This document shows positions 55,249-64,000 of a stretch of DNA of 64,000 bases, in pieces. Position 1 is the stretch's first letter. Every line of letters starts with the position of its first letter. The notes beneath the pieces are model-generated. The model did not search any database and was not told where the DNA came from. It saw nothing but the letters and a program-made list of their open reading frames with translations. The stretch covers positions 108,123 through 172,122 of the forward strand of contig JARLJI010000058.1 of assembly GCA_031291295.1 (NCBI GenBank), given 5' to 3'. The stretch comes from Rhodoferax sp. (lineage in GTDB: Bacteria; Pseudomonadota; Gammaproteobacteria; Burkholderiales; Burkholderiaceae_C). Position numbers and translations under genes: made by a program.

Positions 55249-55950
55249 ATGGCCGACAAGCATCTTTCGACCCAGTTCGACAGCGAACTCAATGGCGTTT
55301 CCTCGCGCGTGATGGAAATGGGCGGGCTGGCCGAATCCCAGATCCACCAGGCGATTTATGCACTTTCGCAGTTCAGTGCGGAGGCGGCCCAGAAGGTGAT
55401 CGAGATGGAGCCGCGCGTGAACGCGATGGAGATCGAGATCGACCGCGAGCTATCGTCCATCATCGCGCGGCGCCAGCCAACGGCGCGCGACCTGCGCTTG
55501 CTCATTGCCATCTCGAAGACCACCGCCAACCTGGAGCGCGTCGGCGACGAGGCCGAAAAAATTGCGCGCATGGTCAAATCCATCATCGAGAGCGGCGCGG
55601 CGCGCACCCTGCCGGCGTCCGAGTTGCGCGTTGCCGCCGATCTGGCGTCCGGCCTGCTGCGCAAGGCGCTGGATGCGTTTGCGCGGCTGGACACGGCCGT
55701 GGCCGTGACCATCCTGAAGGAAGACGATTTGATCGACCGCGAGTTCGATGGTTTTGTGCGCAAGCTCATCACCTACATGATGGAAGATCCGCGCACGATT
55801 TCCGCGAGCCTGGACTTGCTGTTCCTGGCCAAGGCGATCGAGCGCATTGGCGACCATGCCAAAAACATTGCCGAATTCATTATCTACATCGTGAAGGGCG
55901 CGGATGTACGCCACACCACGATGGAGCAAGTCGAGTCGGCCGTGCAATGA
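55249..55950 (+). CDS. phoU: Phosphate signalling protein PhoU
   Basis: Two PhoU repeats; AIERIGDHAKNIAEFIIYIVKG. Confidence 0.96.
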   Translation: MADKHLSTQFDSELNGVSSRVMEMGGLAESQIHQAIYALSQFSAEAAQKVIEMEPRVNAMEIEIDRELSSIIARRQPTARDLRLLIAISKTTANLERVGDEAEKIARMVKSIIESGAARTLPASELRVAADLASGLLRKALDAFARLDTAVAVTILKEDDLIDREFDGFVRKLITYMMEDPRTISASLDLLFLAKAIERIGDHAKNIAEFIIYIVKGADVRHTTMEQVESAVQ

Positions 55951-56654
55951 AGCACTTTCCCCGCGTCCTGATTGTGGAAGACGAGCCCGCGATTGCCGAG
56001 TTGATCGCGGTCAATCTGCGGCACAACGGCTTCCAGCCGATCTGGGCCGAGGAGGGCGTCGCAGCCCAGCGCGAGCTCGACGCCGTGTTGCCTGATGTGA
56101 TCCTGCTGGACTGGATGCTGCCGGGGCAAAGCGGCGTGGCGCTGGCACGCCGGTGGCGCGCCGATGCGCGCACCAAGGGCATCCCGATCCTGATGCTGAC
56201 GGCCCGCGGGGACGAACCCGACAAGGTGGCGGGGCTCGACGCGGGCGCGGACGACTACATCACCAAGCCCTTTTCGACGCAGGAGCTGCTGGCCCGCATC
56301 CGTGCCGTGCTGCGCCGGCGCGCTCCCGAGCAGGTCGATGTCAGCATCACGATTGGTGCCTTGGCGCTGGACTCGGCAACGCACCGGGTGTCCTGGCAGG
56401 GCCAGGTTCTCAAGATCGGGCCTACCGAGTTCAAGCTGTTGAATTACCTCATGAAGCACCGCGAGCGCGTGCACAGCCGCGCGCAACTGCTGGACAAAGT
56501 CTGGGGCGACCACGTGTTCATCGAGGAGCGCACCGTCGACGTGCACGTCAAGCGCCTGCGTGAAGCGCTGGGGGCCGCTGGTGCCATGGTGGAGACCGTG
56601 CGCGGCGCCGGCTACCGTCTGACGGCGCAAGCGCAGGTGGCCAGCCAGGCCTGA
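55947..56654 (+). CDS. phoB: Phosphate regulon response regulator PhoB
   Basis: Receiver (VEDEPAIAELI) + OmpR-type winged helix; follows phoU. Confidence 0.95.
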   Translation: MKHFPRVLIVEDEPAIAELIAVNLRHNGFQPIWAEEGVAAQRELDAVLPDVILLDWMLPGQSGVALARRWRADARTKGIPILMLTARGDEPDKVAGLDAGADDYITKPFSTQELLARIRAVLRRRAPEQVDVSITIGALALDSATHRVSWQGQVLKIGPTEFKLLNYLMKHRERVHSRAQLLDKVWGDHVFIEERTVDVHVKRLREALGAAGAMVETVRGAGYRLTAQAQVASQA

Positions 56655-56715
56655 ACCGCGAGATCGGCGTTGCCGCGGCAGTGCCCGCGCCGCCATCTCC
56701 CCTCACAATCGCGCC

Positions 56716-58116
56716 ATGCTGTTTCGTTTTTTCAGCTTCCTGATTTTCCAATTCGCCGGCGCACTGGCGGGGTGGTGGCTGGGCGGGCGCTGGGGCGCGC
56801 TGGCCGGCCTGGCACTCGCCGGCCTGTTCTGGTTCAGCGTGGACTTGCTGCGCGGCGTGCGCGTTCTGCGCTGGCTCAAGCGGGGCGAGGCCAGTGAAGC
56901 GCCCGCGCTGCGCGGCCTGTGGGGGGAGGTGTCGGACCGGACACGGCGCCTGCTGCGCCAGCGCGAGCAGCAAATGCAGGACAGCCAGGCACGCCTGCAG
57001 GAGTTTTTGGCGGCGATTCAGGCGTCGCCCAACGGGGTGGTGCTGCTGGACAAGACAGGCTGCATTGAATGGTGCAACCAGATCGCGGCCGAGCAGTTTG
57101 GTTTCGACGCGCAGCGCGATGTTCTTCAGCAGATCGGCAATCTGGTGCGCGACCCTGCCTTTGCGGCCTATTACGCCGGGGGCGACTACGCACACGAAAT
57201 CACCATTCCGGGGCCGGGCAGCACGCCGTCGCGGCCGGTGCGGGTGTCCATCCATCTGCATCCCTATGGCGAAGGCCGCAAGCTGCTGCTGTCGCGCGAC
57301 GTGACGGCGCTGGAGCAGGCCGAAGCCATGCGCCGGGACTTTGTGGCCAACGTGTCGCACGAGATCCGCACCCCGCTGACCGTGCTGTCCGGCTTTGTCG
57401 AGACGCTGCGCACGCTGCCGCTGAACGAGTCTGAGCGCAGCCGCTATCTGGCACTGATGGCACAGCAGTCGGAGCGAATGCAGACGCTGGTCAACGATTT
57501 GCTGACCCTGTCGCGGCTGGAAGGCAGTCCGCCGCCCGGCACTGGCGGATGGACGCCGGTGCATTCGCTGCTGGAACGGTGCCTGCAGGAGGCGCGCACG
57601 CTGTCGGCGATGGTCACCCGTGGTCACGGCGCAGGACACGATTTGCGTCTTGAGCCCGCATCGGATCCTCGCAGCATGGGCGAGATTTCGGGCGCGCCGA
57701 ATGAACTGCACAGCGCCCTGTCGAATCTGCTGAACAATGCGGTGCGCTACACGCCCGCGGGCGGCGTCATCGAGGTCAAGTGGCGGGTGCTGCCGGACGG
57801 GCGGGCCGAGTTCTCCGTGAAGGATTCGGGGCCGGGCATCGCACCCGAGCATATTCCGCGCTTGACCGAGCGCTTCTACCGGGTCGATCGCAGCCGCTCG
57901 CGCGAGACCGGGGGCACGGGGCTGGGCCTGGCGATCGTCAAGCACGTCGCGCAGCGGCACGGCGCCGAGCTGCGCATCGACAGCACGCCGGGGCTGGGCT
58001 CCACGTTTTCGATTATTTTTCCCGCCAGCCGCATCAAGGGATGGGACGGCGGGGCGCCTGCGCTTTCCGCGCCGCCGGCCGTCGCACGGCCCACCACAGA
58101 ATCGCTGCAAAAATAG
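56716..58116 (+). CDS. phoR: Phosphate regulon sensor histidine kinase PhoR
   Basis: PAS, DFVANVSHEIRTPLTVLSGFVETL H-box, GTGLGLAIVKHVAQRH. Confidence 0.95.
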   Translation: MLFRFFSFLIFQFAGALAGWWLGGRWGALAGLALAGLFWFSVDLLRGVRVLRWLKRGEASEAPALRGLWGEVSDRTRRLLRQREQQMQDSQARLQEFLAAIQASPNGVVLLDKTGCIEWCNQIAAEQFGFDAQRDVLQQIGNLVRDPAFAAYYAGGDYAHEITIPGPGSTPSRPVRVSIHLHPYGEGRKLLLSRDVTALEQAEAMRRDFVANVSHEIRTPLTVLSGFVETLRTLPLNESERSRYLALMAQQSERMQTLVNDLLTLSRLEGSPPPGTGGWTPVHSLLERCLQEARTLSAMVTRGHGAGHDLRLEPASDPRSMGEISGAPNELHSALSNLLNNAVRYTPAGGVIEVKWRVLPDGRAEFSVKDSGPGIAPEHIPRLTERFYRVDRSRSRETGGTGLGLAIVKHVAQRHGAELRIDSTPGLGSTFSIIFPASRIKGWDGGAPALSAPPAVARPTTESLQK

Positions 58117-59407
58117 TCGCAGTCAGGGCCAGCGCGATGGCGCTGGTCGCCCAAAACGTGATGGGCGACGCGATGGCATGGAGAGCCCCGACACCGTGGT
58201 AGGCCAGCACGTAGCCACCCGTCAGCCCCAATCCCCACAAGAGCACGCAATACACCAGCAACGGCGCCACGGTCACGCGATAGCAGCGCAGCACAAACAC
58301 ACACAGGGTCTGGACCGCGTCGGCCAGATGGTAGGCGGCGACCCAGGCGAGCAGGGCGCTGGCCAGCGCAATCACGGCCGGGTTGCGCGCATAGATTTCT
58401 GCCACTTCTCCGCGCGCTATAAAAAGAATAGTGGACAGTGCAATAGCCATCAGGGCTACAAGCTTAAAACCCATACGAATGGCGGCGCGGGCGCGGCGCG
58501 GGTCACCGGCCCCGAGCCAGTAGCTCGCGCGGGCGCTGGTGGCAATGGCGATCGACAGCGGCATCATGTACAGCACGGCCGCCAGGTTGGCGGCGATCTG
58601 GTGGCTGGCCGCGGCCGCTGTGCCCTGGCGTGCGATGAACAGCGCCATCAACGTGAACGAGGTGATCTCCACCAAAATGGCCAGCCCGCCGGGAATGCCG
58701 AGCCGCGCGAACTCGCCAATTTGCCGCCAGTCGGGCCGCTCCAGCCGTTGCCAGATGCGGTACGGCCTATAGAAAGTCTGGGTGCGCAGCAGCCACAGTG
58801 CCAGCGCCAGCATGGCGTAGTTCACGACCAGGGTGGCCCAGGCACAACCGATTACGCCTTGCGGTGCCAGGCCCATGCCGCCAAAGGCAAACCAGATCGA
58901 CAGCGGCACCTTGATGAACAACGAGCCGATTTGCAGCCAGGTCACGAGTTGGGGTTTGCCCAAGCTCTGGTTCAGCGTGCTGTAGATGCGAAACAGCAGC
59001 GAAGGCGCCAGCGCGAGGGCAAGCACGCCAAGGTAGCGCTGCACCTCGCCCTGCAGCGCGGCGGGCACCTCGGTCCAGCGCAGCACAGCGTCTGGACACA
59101 GCAGTGCCGCCATTCCCACCACGATGGTGATGGCGCACAGGTACAGCGCCTGGCGCAGGGAGCGGCCTACGTCGGCCAGGCGGCGCGCGCCATGCTGCTC
59201 GGCCCAGACCGGCAGCAGTGCCTGCATGACACCCATGAGGGCCACGTAGACGCTGATATAGAAGGCAGAGCCCACCGACAGTGCGGCCAGCGATGTCTCG
59301 GAATAGCGCCCGGCCACGATGGTGTCGGTTACACCGAATGCCATGACGGCCAGCTGGCCCACCAGCACGGTGACGGCGTGCCGCGTGATAACTTTCAGTT
59401 CGGACAC
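58034..59407 (-). CDS. MATE-family efflux transporter
   Basis: Twelve-TM MATE pattern; VLVGQLAVMAFGVTDTIVAGRYSETSLAALSVG. Confidence 0.92.
   Translation of the reverse strand: MSELKVITRHAVTVLVGQLAVMAFGVTDTIVAGRYSETSLAALSVGSAFYISVYVALMGVMQALLPVWAEQHGARRLADVGRSLRQALYLCAITIVVGMAALLCPDAVLRWTEVPAALQGEVQRYLGVLALALAPSLLFRIYSTLNQSLGKPQLVTWLQIGSLFIKVPLSIWFAFGGMGLAPQGVIGCAWATLVVNYAMLALALWLLRTQTFYRPYRIWQRLERPDWRQIGEFARLGIPGGLAILVEITSFTLMALFIARQGTAAAASHQIAANLAAVLYMMPLSIAIATSARASYWLGAGDPRRARAAIRMGFKLVALMAIALSTILFIARGEVAEIYARNPAVIALASALLAWVAAYHLADAVQTLCVFVLRCYRVTVAPLLVYCVLLWGLGLTGGYVLAYHGVGALHAIASPITFWATSAIALALTATIFAAILWWAVRRPAARKAQAPRRPIP
58416..58457 (-). repeat. Family A dispersed element (GCTATAAAAAGAATAGT-N20-GGGCT), inside MATE gene
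   Basis: Same geometry; encodes TILFIA on minus strand. Confidence 0.7.
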
Positions 59408-59408
59408 G

Positions 59409-59488
59409 AACGCAGCGAAGGGCCGCCCCGAGCAAGTTCAGCCCCCTCGGGGGGCAGCGCAGCACACGCAGTGGCAAGCGTGGGGGCT
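59409..59488. repeat. Family B intergenic repeat copy 3
   Basis: AACGCAGCGAAGGGCCGCCCCGAGCAAGTTCAGCCCCCTCGGGGGGCAGCGCAGCACACGCAGTGGCAAGCGTGGGGGCT. Confidence 0.92.
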
Positions 59489-61189
59489 CTAGCGGGTTGC
59501 GCGTTTGAAGAGCAGCACATTCTCGTTGTCGTCCGAGGGGCGGCGGAAGATGCCCTGCAGGGTCCATTGCTTGAGATTCACGGACTTGTACAGCGTGTCG
59601 CGCGCATCGGCGTCCACGAGCAGCCAGGGGCACTGCGCCTGCATCGCGGCCTCTTTGAGGCTCAAATGGCCGTGGTACTGGAAGGCGGTAATCTGGCCGC
59701 GGCTCAGCCCATAGACTTCGACGCATTCCGGCCGGTCGATGACGCTCACGACCCGGCCCACCAGTGGTGCATAACTGCGCGCGAAGTCCAGCACCGGCAG
59801 CAACAGCGTCGTCAAAAGCAGCCAGCTCAGTGCGGTGCCGCCGGCCGGCAATACCAGGCTTTTCCAGATGGCGGCACGGTGCCTGCCTGCGCGCCACTTC
59901 ACCAGCCAGGCCCAGGTCAGGGTGGCAGCCAATGCCACGATGAATGCCAGCAGCGAGAAGCTGGGTTCAAAACCCGGCGCCAACCGTGCCACGTTGGCCG
60001 CTGGCTGCTTTGGAAAACCGGTTTGCATGGAAATCCATATGACCCAGATGATGCTCGCCGAGCCCGTAAAAAACAGCAGCGTGAACCAGTCGATCAACGC
60101 CGTGACACTGCGCTTGAGCGTGGGCAGGGCGAACGCGGCCAGCGTCGCCAGCGCCGGCAGGCCGAGCATCAGGGCGCGGTCGGCCGGCTGCATGATGACC
60201 ATGGCGCCCACCGAGACGAGCACGAACCACAGCGGCAGGGCCAGGTGCCGGCTGAGCTGGCGACTGGCCAGTTGCCGGCGCCAGCGCCACAAGGTCCACA
60301 AGGCCAGCGGCCAGGCCGGCCAGGTAAACCACAGCAGCAGCCGGCCCAGGTTTCGCCATTCCACCCAGCGATTCTCGGGAAGGGTGGCGCGCCAGTGCCA
60401 CAGGTCCAGCCACGATGCCAGCCAGCCCGCCAGCAAGGTCACCACAACAATGCCGCAGGCCCAGCGGATGCTGCGCCGGCGCGCTTCAGGGCTTTCATTC
60501 GGTTCGACCAGGCACAGCAACGCGCTGCCGGCTGCGAAGAGTGTGGCCATCGCGGGTGCGCCGCTCGCCACCAGTCCGGCCATGCCCACAGCCAAGCCAA
60601 TGGCGGGTGCGACCGTGCGGTAAGGGGCCGCTGCCATGGCATAAAAGGTCAGCGCGGTAAAGCAGACCTGTGTCAGGGCGGGCGTGATTTCGTGCGATAG
60701 CTGCGCCAGACCCAGGCAGGCCATCAGCGCCAGCAGGCCGCCGTCGGCCATGGCCCGGGCGTAGTCGGCCGGTTTGGCCTCACCGCCGAACGCAAACGCC
60801 ACCGGCTGGGCCTGTGTGCTGCGCGCCAGGTAGTACACGCCGTACCAGGTCGCAACCAGGGTCAGCGCCAGCAAGAACACAAAGGGGATGCGGGCCGCAA
60901 AGGCCGGCGTGATCCAGCCTGGTGCCACCTGCAGGGCCCAGGCACCGAGCCAGTACGGCAGGGGGCCGTCAGTCTCCGGCGGCAACCCGAGCAGTTGCGG
61001 GTGCAGCCAGCCGCTGGCGCCGCGCGCCAGCTCCAGCATGTAGCCGAACGCCGTCATGTCGGCGCTTTTCCACGGTTCGCGGCCGATGAAGCCGGGCAGC
61101 ACGTAGGCGGCGCAAAACAGCAGCAGCGCGATGCGCGGCAGGCGACGCACGGCGCCTTGGGCAACGATGGCGGGGGTCGGCTGGTTCAC
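59489..61189 (-). CDS. ArnT/GT39-83-like multi-TM glycosyltransferase family protein
   Basis: YVLPGFIGREPWKSADMTAFGYMLELA N-terminus; many TM segments; soluble C-terminus. Confidence 0.65.
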   Translation of the reverse strand: MNQPTPAIVAQGAVRRLPRIALLLFCAAYVLPGFIGREPWKSADMTAFGYMLELARGASGWLHPQLLGLPPETDGPLPYWLGAWALQVAPGWITPAFAARIPFVFLLALTLVATWYGVYYLARSTQAQPVAFAFGGEAKPADYARAMADGGLLALMACLGLAQLSHEITPALTQVCFTALTFYAMAAAPYRTVAPAIGLAVGMAGLVASGAPAMATLFAAGSALLCLVEPNESPEARRRSIRWACGIVVVTLLAGWLASWLDLWHWRATLPENRWVEWRNLGRLLLWFTWPAWPLALWTLWRWRRQLASRQLSRHLALPLWFVLVSVGAMVIMQPADRALMLGLPALATLAAFALPTLKRSVTALIDWFTLLFFTGSASIIWVIWISMQTGFPKQPAANVARLAPGFEPSFSLLAFIVALAATLTWAWLVKWRAGRHRAAIWKSLVLPAGGTALSWLLLTTLLLPVLDFARSYAPLVGRVVSVIDRPECVEVYGLSRGQITAFQYHGHLSLKEAAMQAQCPWLLVDADARDTLYKSVNLKQWTLQGIFRRPSDDNENVLLFKRATR

Positions 61190-61232
61190 GCGAGGATGGG
61201 ATGCTAAAAATCAGGGGCCGGTGCGCAAAACA

Positions 61233-61264
61233 AAAGGGCAGCACGGTAAACCGGGCTGCCCTTT
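61233..61264. terminator. AAAGGGCAGC..GCTGCCCTTT hairpin downstream of rpmE2
   Basis: 10-bp perfect inverted repeat with loop ACGGTAAACCGG. Confidence 0.85.
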
Positions 61265-61294
61265 GCGGACGTACAGCGAAAACCTGCGGCCAGA

Positions 61295-61552
61295 TTACTT
61301 GGCGGCGGTCTTGCCGAAACGGTTGCGGAAGCGCTCGACACGGCCACCCATGTTGTCCACCGACTTTTGCGTGCCGGTGTAGAAGGGGTGCGATTCGCTC
61401 GATGTATCAAGCTTGTACAGCGGCAGTTCGCGGCCGTCTTCCATCTTGATGGTTTCCTTCGTGTTGGCGCAGGAGCGCGTCACGAACTTGAAACCGTTGG
61501 ACAGGTCCACGAAGCAGATTTCGCGGTAGCTGGGGTGAATGCCTTCTTTCAT
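61295..61552 (-). CDS. rpmE2: 50S ribosomal protein L31 type B (zinc-ligand-free form)
   Basis: [51 protein letters not shown]; no CxxC pair. Confidence 0.95.
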   Translation of the reverse strand: MKEGIHPSYREICFVDLSNGFKFVTRSCANTKETIKMEDGRELPLYKLDTSSESHPFYTGTQKSVDNMGGRVERFRNRFGKTAAK

Positions 61553-61681
61553 GTTCTTTCCTTTTCAGTTGCGACAGCCGCCCGGCGCCTCGCGCAAACC
61601 CTTTGCGCAATATAAAAACCAGGTACTTTTCGCGTTAGCCTTAAATTATCGCACGAAACCGCCATTTCCAGGCGTTGCGGC

Positions 61682-62944
61682 TCAACCGCCGCGGCGCATC
61701 ATGTCGAAGAAGTCGACATTGGATTTGGTCGCCTTCATGTTCTTGAGCATGAGCTCCATCGACTCGATTTCGTCCATGTTGAACAGGAATTGGCGAAGAA
61801 TGCGGGTTTTTTGCAGAATTTCGGGAGCCAGCAACAATTCTTCGCGACGCGTGCCGCTGCGGTTGAGCTGGATCGCGGGGAACACGCGCTTTTCGTACAG
61901 GCGCCGGTCCAGGTGCAGCTCGGAGTTGCCGGTGCCCTTGAACTCTTCAAAAATCACCTCGTCCATGCGGCTGCCGGTATCGACCAGCGCCGTGGCGATG
62001 ATGGTCAGCGAGCCGCCTTCTTCCACATTGCGGGCCGCGCCAAAAAAGCGCTTGGGCCGCTGCAGCGCGTTGGAGTCGACGCCGCCTGAGAGTACCTTGC
62101 CGCTGGAGGGCACCACGTTGTTGTAGGCGCGGGCCAGCCGGGTGATCGAGTCGAGCAGGATCACCACGTCTTTTTTCAGCTCGACCAGGCGCTTGGCGCG
62201 CTCGATCACCATTTCGGCCACGTGCACGTGGCGTGCGGCCGGCTCATCGAAGGTCGAGGCGATCACCTCGCCCTTCACCGAGGGCTGCATTTCGGTCACT
62301 TCTTCGGGGCGCTCGTCGACCAGCAGCACCATCATGTGCACGTCCGGGTAGTTGGCCGCGATCGCGTGCGCGATGTGCTGCATCATCACGGTCTTGCCGC
62401 TCTTGGGCGGCGCCACGATCAGCGCGCGCTGGCCGCGCCCGATCGGGGCAATGATGTCGATGATGCGCCCGGTGATGTTTTCTTCGCCCTTGATGTCGCG
62501 CTCGAGCTTCATCTGCTCCTTCGGGAACAGCGGCGTCAGGGCTTCGAACATGACCTTGTGCTTGTTCTCTTCGGGGCCGCCGCCGTTCACCTTGTCGAGC
62601 TTGTTCAGGGCAAAGTAGCGCTCGCCGTCTTTCGGTGTGCGCACTTCGCCCTCGATCATGTCGCCGGTGTGCAGGTTGAAGCGGCGCACCTGGCTCGGGC
62701 TGATGTAGATGTCGTCGGTGCTGGCGGTGTAGCTGGTGTCGGGGCTGCGCAAGAAGCCAAAGCCGTCGGGCAGGATCTCCAACACGCCGTCGGCAATCAC
62801 CTGCTCGCCGGCGCGGGCCCGCTTCTTGATGATGGCAAACATCAGCTCCTGCTTGCGCATGCGGCCGGTATTCTCAATTTCCAGCTCTTCAGCCTGCTTG
62901 AGGACTTCGGACACGTGCAGTGCCTTGAGTTCGTTTAAGTGCAT
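61682..62944 (-). CDS. rho: Transcription termination factor Rho
   Basis: [62 protein letters not shown]. Confidence 0.98.
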   Translation of the reverse strand: MHLNELKALHVSEVLKQAEELEIENTGRMRKQELMFAIIKKRARAGEQVIADGVLEILPDGFGFLRSPDTSYTASTDDIYISPSQVRRFNLHTGDMIEGEVRTPKDGERYFALNKLDKVNGGGPEENKHKVMFEALTPLFPKEQMKLERDIKGEENITGRIIDIIAPIGRGQRALIVAPPKSGKTVMMQHIAHAIAANYPDVHMMVLLVDERPEEVTEMQPSVKGEVIASTFDEPAARHVHVAEMVIERAKRLVELKKDVVILLDSITRLARAYNNVVPSSGKVLSGGVDSNALQRPKRFFGAARNVEEGGSLTIIATALVDTGSRMDEVIFEEFKGTGNSELHLDRRLYEKRVFPAIQLNRSGTRREELLLAPEILQKTRILRQFLFNMDEIESMELMLKNMKATKSNVDFFDMMRRGG

Positions 62945-63087
62945 GGGGGGACTCCGTTCAGGAGTATTTGACAAAAATAGGGGGATTTGAAAGGAGGCTG
63001 GGCGTGCCTCACAAACCGGGAACTCGAACCAAGCCGCTTGGGTGTGCGAATTGGTGAACTGGCGAGATTATGACAGGAAAAACGATA

Positions 63088-63115
63088 GCAGCCCCAAGCG
63101 CGGTGCCGGGGCTGC
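63088..63115 (-). terminator. trxA terminator GCAGCCCC..GGGGCTGC, T-run on minus strand (TATCGTTTTT)
   Basis: 8-bp perfect inverted repeat. Confidence 0.8.
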
Positions 63116-63127
63116 CGGGGAAAAGAC

Positions 63128-63460
63128 TCAGGCGAGTTGCTGATCGATAAAGGCCGTCATCTGCGCCTTGCTCATGGCGCCGACCTTGGTGGCGGCGAGT
63201 TGGCCGCCCTTGAACACCATCAGCGTGGGGATGCCACGGATGCCGAATTTGGCCGGGATATCGCGGTTTTCATCCACGTTCATTTTGGCGATCTGCAGTT
63301 TGCCTTCATAGGCCGTGGACACTTCGTCCAGGATCGGCGCCAGCATCTTGCAGGGGCCGCACCATTCGGCCCAGTAGTCCACCAGCACCGGCTTGTCGGA
63401 TTGCAGGACCTCGGCCTCGAAAGTGGCGTCGGAGATATGTTTGATCAGTTCGCTGGCCAT
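63128..63460 (-). CDS. trxA: Thioredoxin
   Basis: VLVDYWAEWCGPCKMLAPILDEV. Confidence 0.98.
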   Translation of the reverse strand: MASELIKHISDATFEAEVLQSDKPVLVDYWAEWCGPCKMLAPILDEVSTAYEGKLQIAKMNVDENRDIPAKFGIRGIPTLMVFKGGQLAATKVGAMSKAQMTAFIDQQLA

Positions 63461-63543
63461 GGCGTGTTCCTTGTTGGATGGGATGTACCGCTAAAGTGGG
63501 AGCATTGTGACAGAAAGCAAGCAAAATGACCGGGGATGCGGAC

Positions 63544-63585
63544 TCTATGAATGTGATAGCGAAAAGCCATGAGTCCGCGCTGGCT
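63544..63585 (-). repeat. Degenerate family A element (TCTATGAATGTGATAGC-N20-TGGCT) containing the start codon of the 3'-terminal ORF
   Basis: Geometry match, one mismatch in GGGCT arm. Confidence 0.4.
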
Positions 63586-64000
63586 CGGCTGGCTCCTGGG
63601 CATCCGGTGCGCGCGCTGTGGCTTGATCCGCCACACGGGCTGATCGCCAGAATCGCCGCGGCGATCGAGCGCTGCACGCCGCACCCGTCGCTGCGCCCCG
63701 TGCAGACCGTGGTCCTGCTGCCCTACGCGCAGCTCATGCCGCTGGCGCAAACACTCTGGTCCCAGGCTGTGCCCAACGGCTTCGCGCCGCGCTTTGAAAC
63801 CACCCGGAACTGGGCCCGAGGCATTCAGGGTTTCGTGCCCGGGCCGGACGACATCACGTTCGATTCGGCGCGCGACGGGCTGACCGCGCAAACCCTGCTG
63901 GAGCGTGCCGGGCTGGGTGCGCAGCGCGACACGCTGGCGGGCCGGCTGGTCGAGTCCGCGCGGCAACTGGCCGCGCTGGTCGCCGCCGTCGCGCCGCTGC
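63547..64000 (+). CDS. Partial CDS running off the window; likely PD-(D/E)XK nuclease/AddB-like protein
   Basis: Open frame from ATG 63547 to window end: MNVIAKSHESALARLAPGHPVRALWLDPPHGLIARIAAAIERC..; assignment by conserved trxA neighbourhood. Confidence 0.5.
   Translation, partial: MNVIAKSHESALARLAPGHPVRALWLDPPHGLIARIAAAIERCTPHPSLRPVQTVVLLPYAQLMPLAQTLWSQAVPNGFAPRFETTRNWARGIQGFVPGPDDITFDSARDGLTAQTLLERAGLGAQRDTLAGRLVESARQLAALVAAVAPL

Noticed and set aside
58178-60700. 840-aa plus-strand ORF across the MATE and ArnT-like genes
   Set aside because: Gln/His/Arg/Gly-rich antisense translation; both minus-strand genes show TM patterns and family motifs.

Overview
GC-rich chromosomal window that looks like a betaproteobacterium (Comamonadaceae/Burkholderiales-type gene order; inferred from memory of the families, not searched). 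It is mostly core genes: relA, tRNA-Val, phaR, rimO, tRNA-Leu, rnr, then rpsB-tsf-pyrH-frr-uppS-cdsA-dxr-rseP-bamA-skp-lpxD-fabZ-lpxA-lpxB-rnhB-rRNA methyltransferase, carAB, greA, yhbY, rlmE, ftsH-folP-glmM, rho and trxA. The most interesting segment is about 41.6-58.1 kb. It is a phosphate-starvation island: Tat-type phoX, then a translationally coupled trio resembling OlsB / PlcP-type metallophosphoesterase / Agt-type GT4 glycosyltransferase (candidate phosphorus-free lipid remodelling operon), ppk, sixA, an H1-tail + RHH-like protein, ppx, pstSCAB, phoU and phoBR. PHO-box-like heptamers at 11-bp period precede phoX, ppk and pstS. Two dispersed repeat families overlie the core genes. Family A is a 42-bp, mostly intragenic element with fixed geometry (AGCCC-N20-17-bp imperfect palindrome GCTAT..TAGC/T), translated in a preferred phase. 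Family B is an intergenic element of about 80 bp, present three times in the same orientation and abutting minus-strand stop codons. Other points for follow-up are an RNase R gene without a conventional start codon next to an antisense tRNA, a frameshifted outer-membrane barrel gene, and a promoter-terminator module in the greA leader. No CRISPR arrays, rRNA genes, IS elements or prophage were seen.
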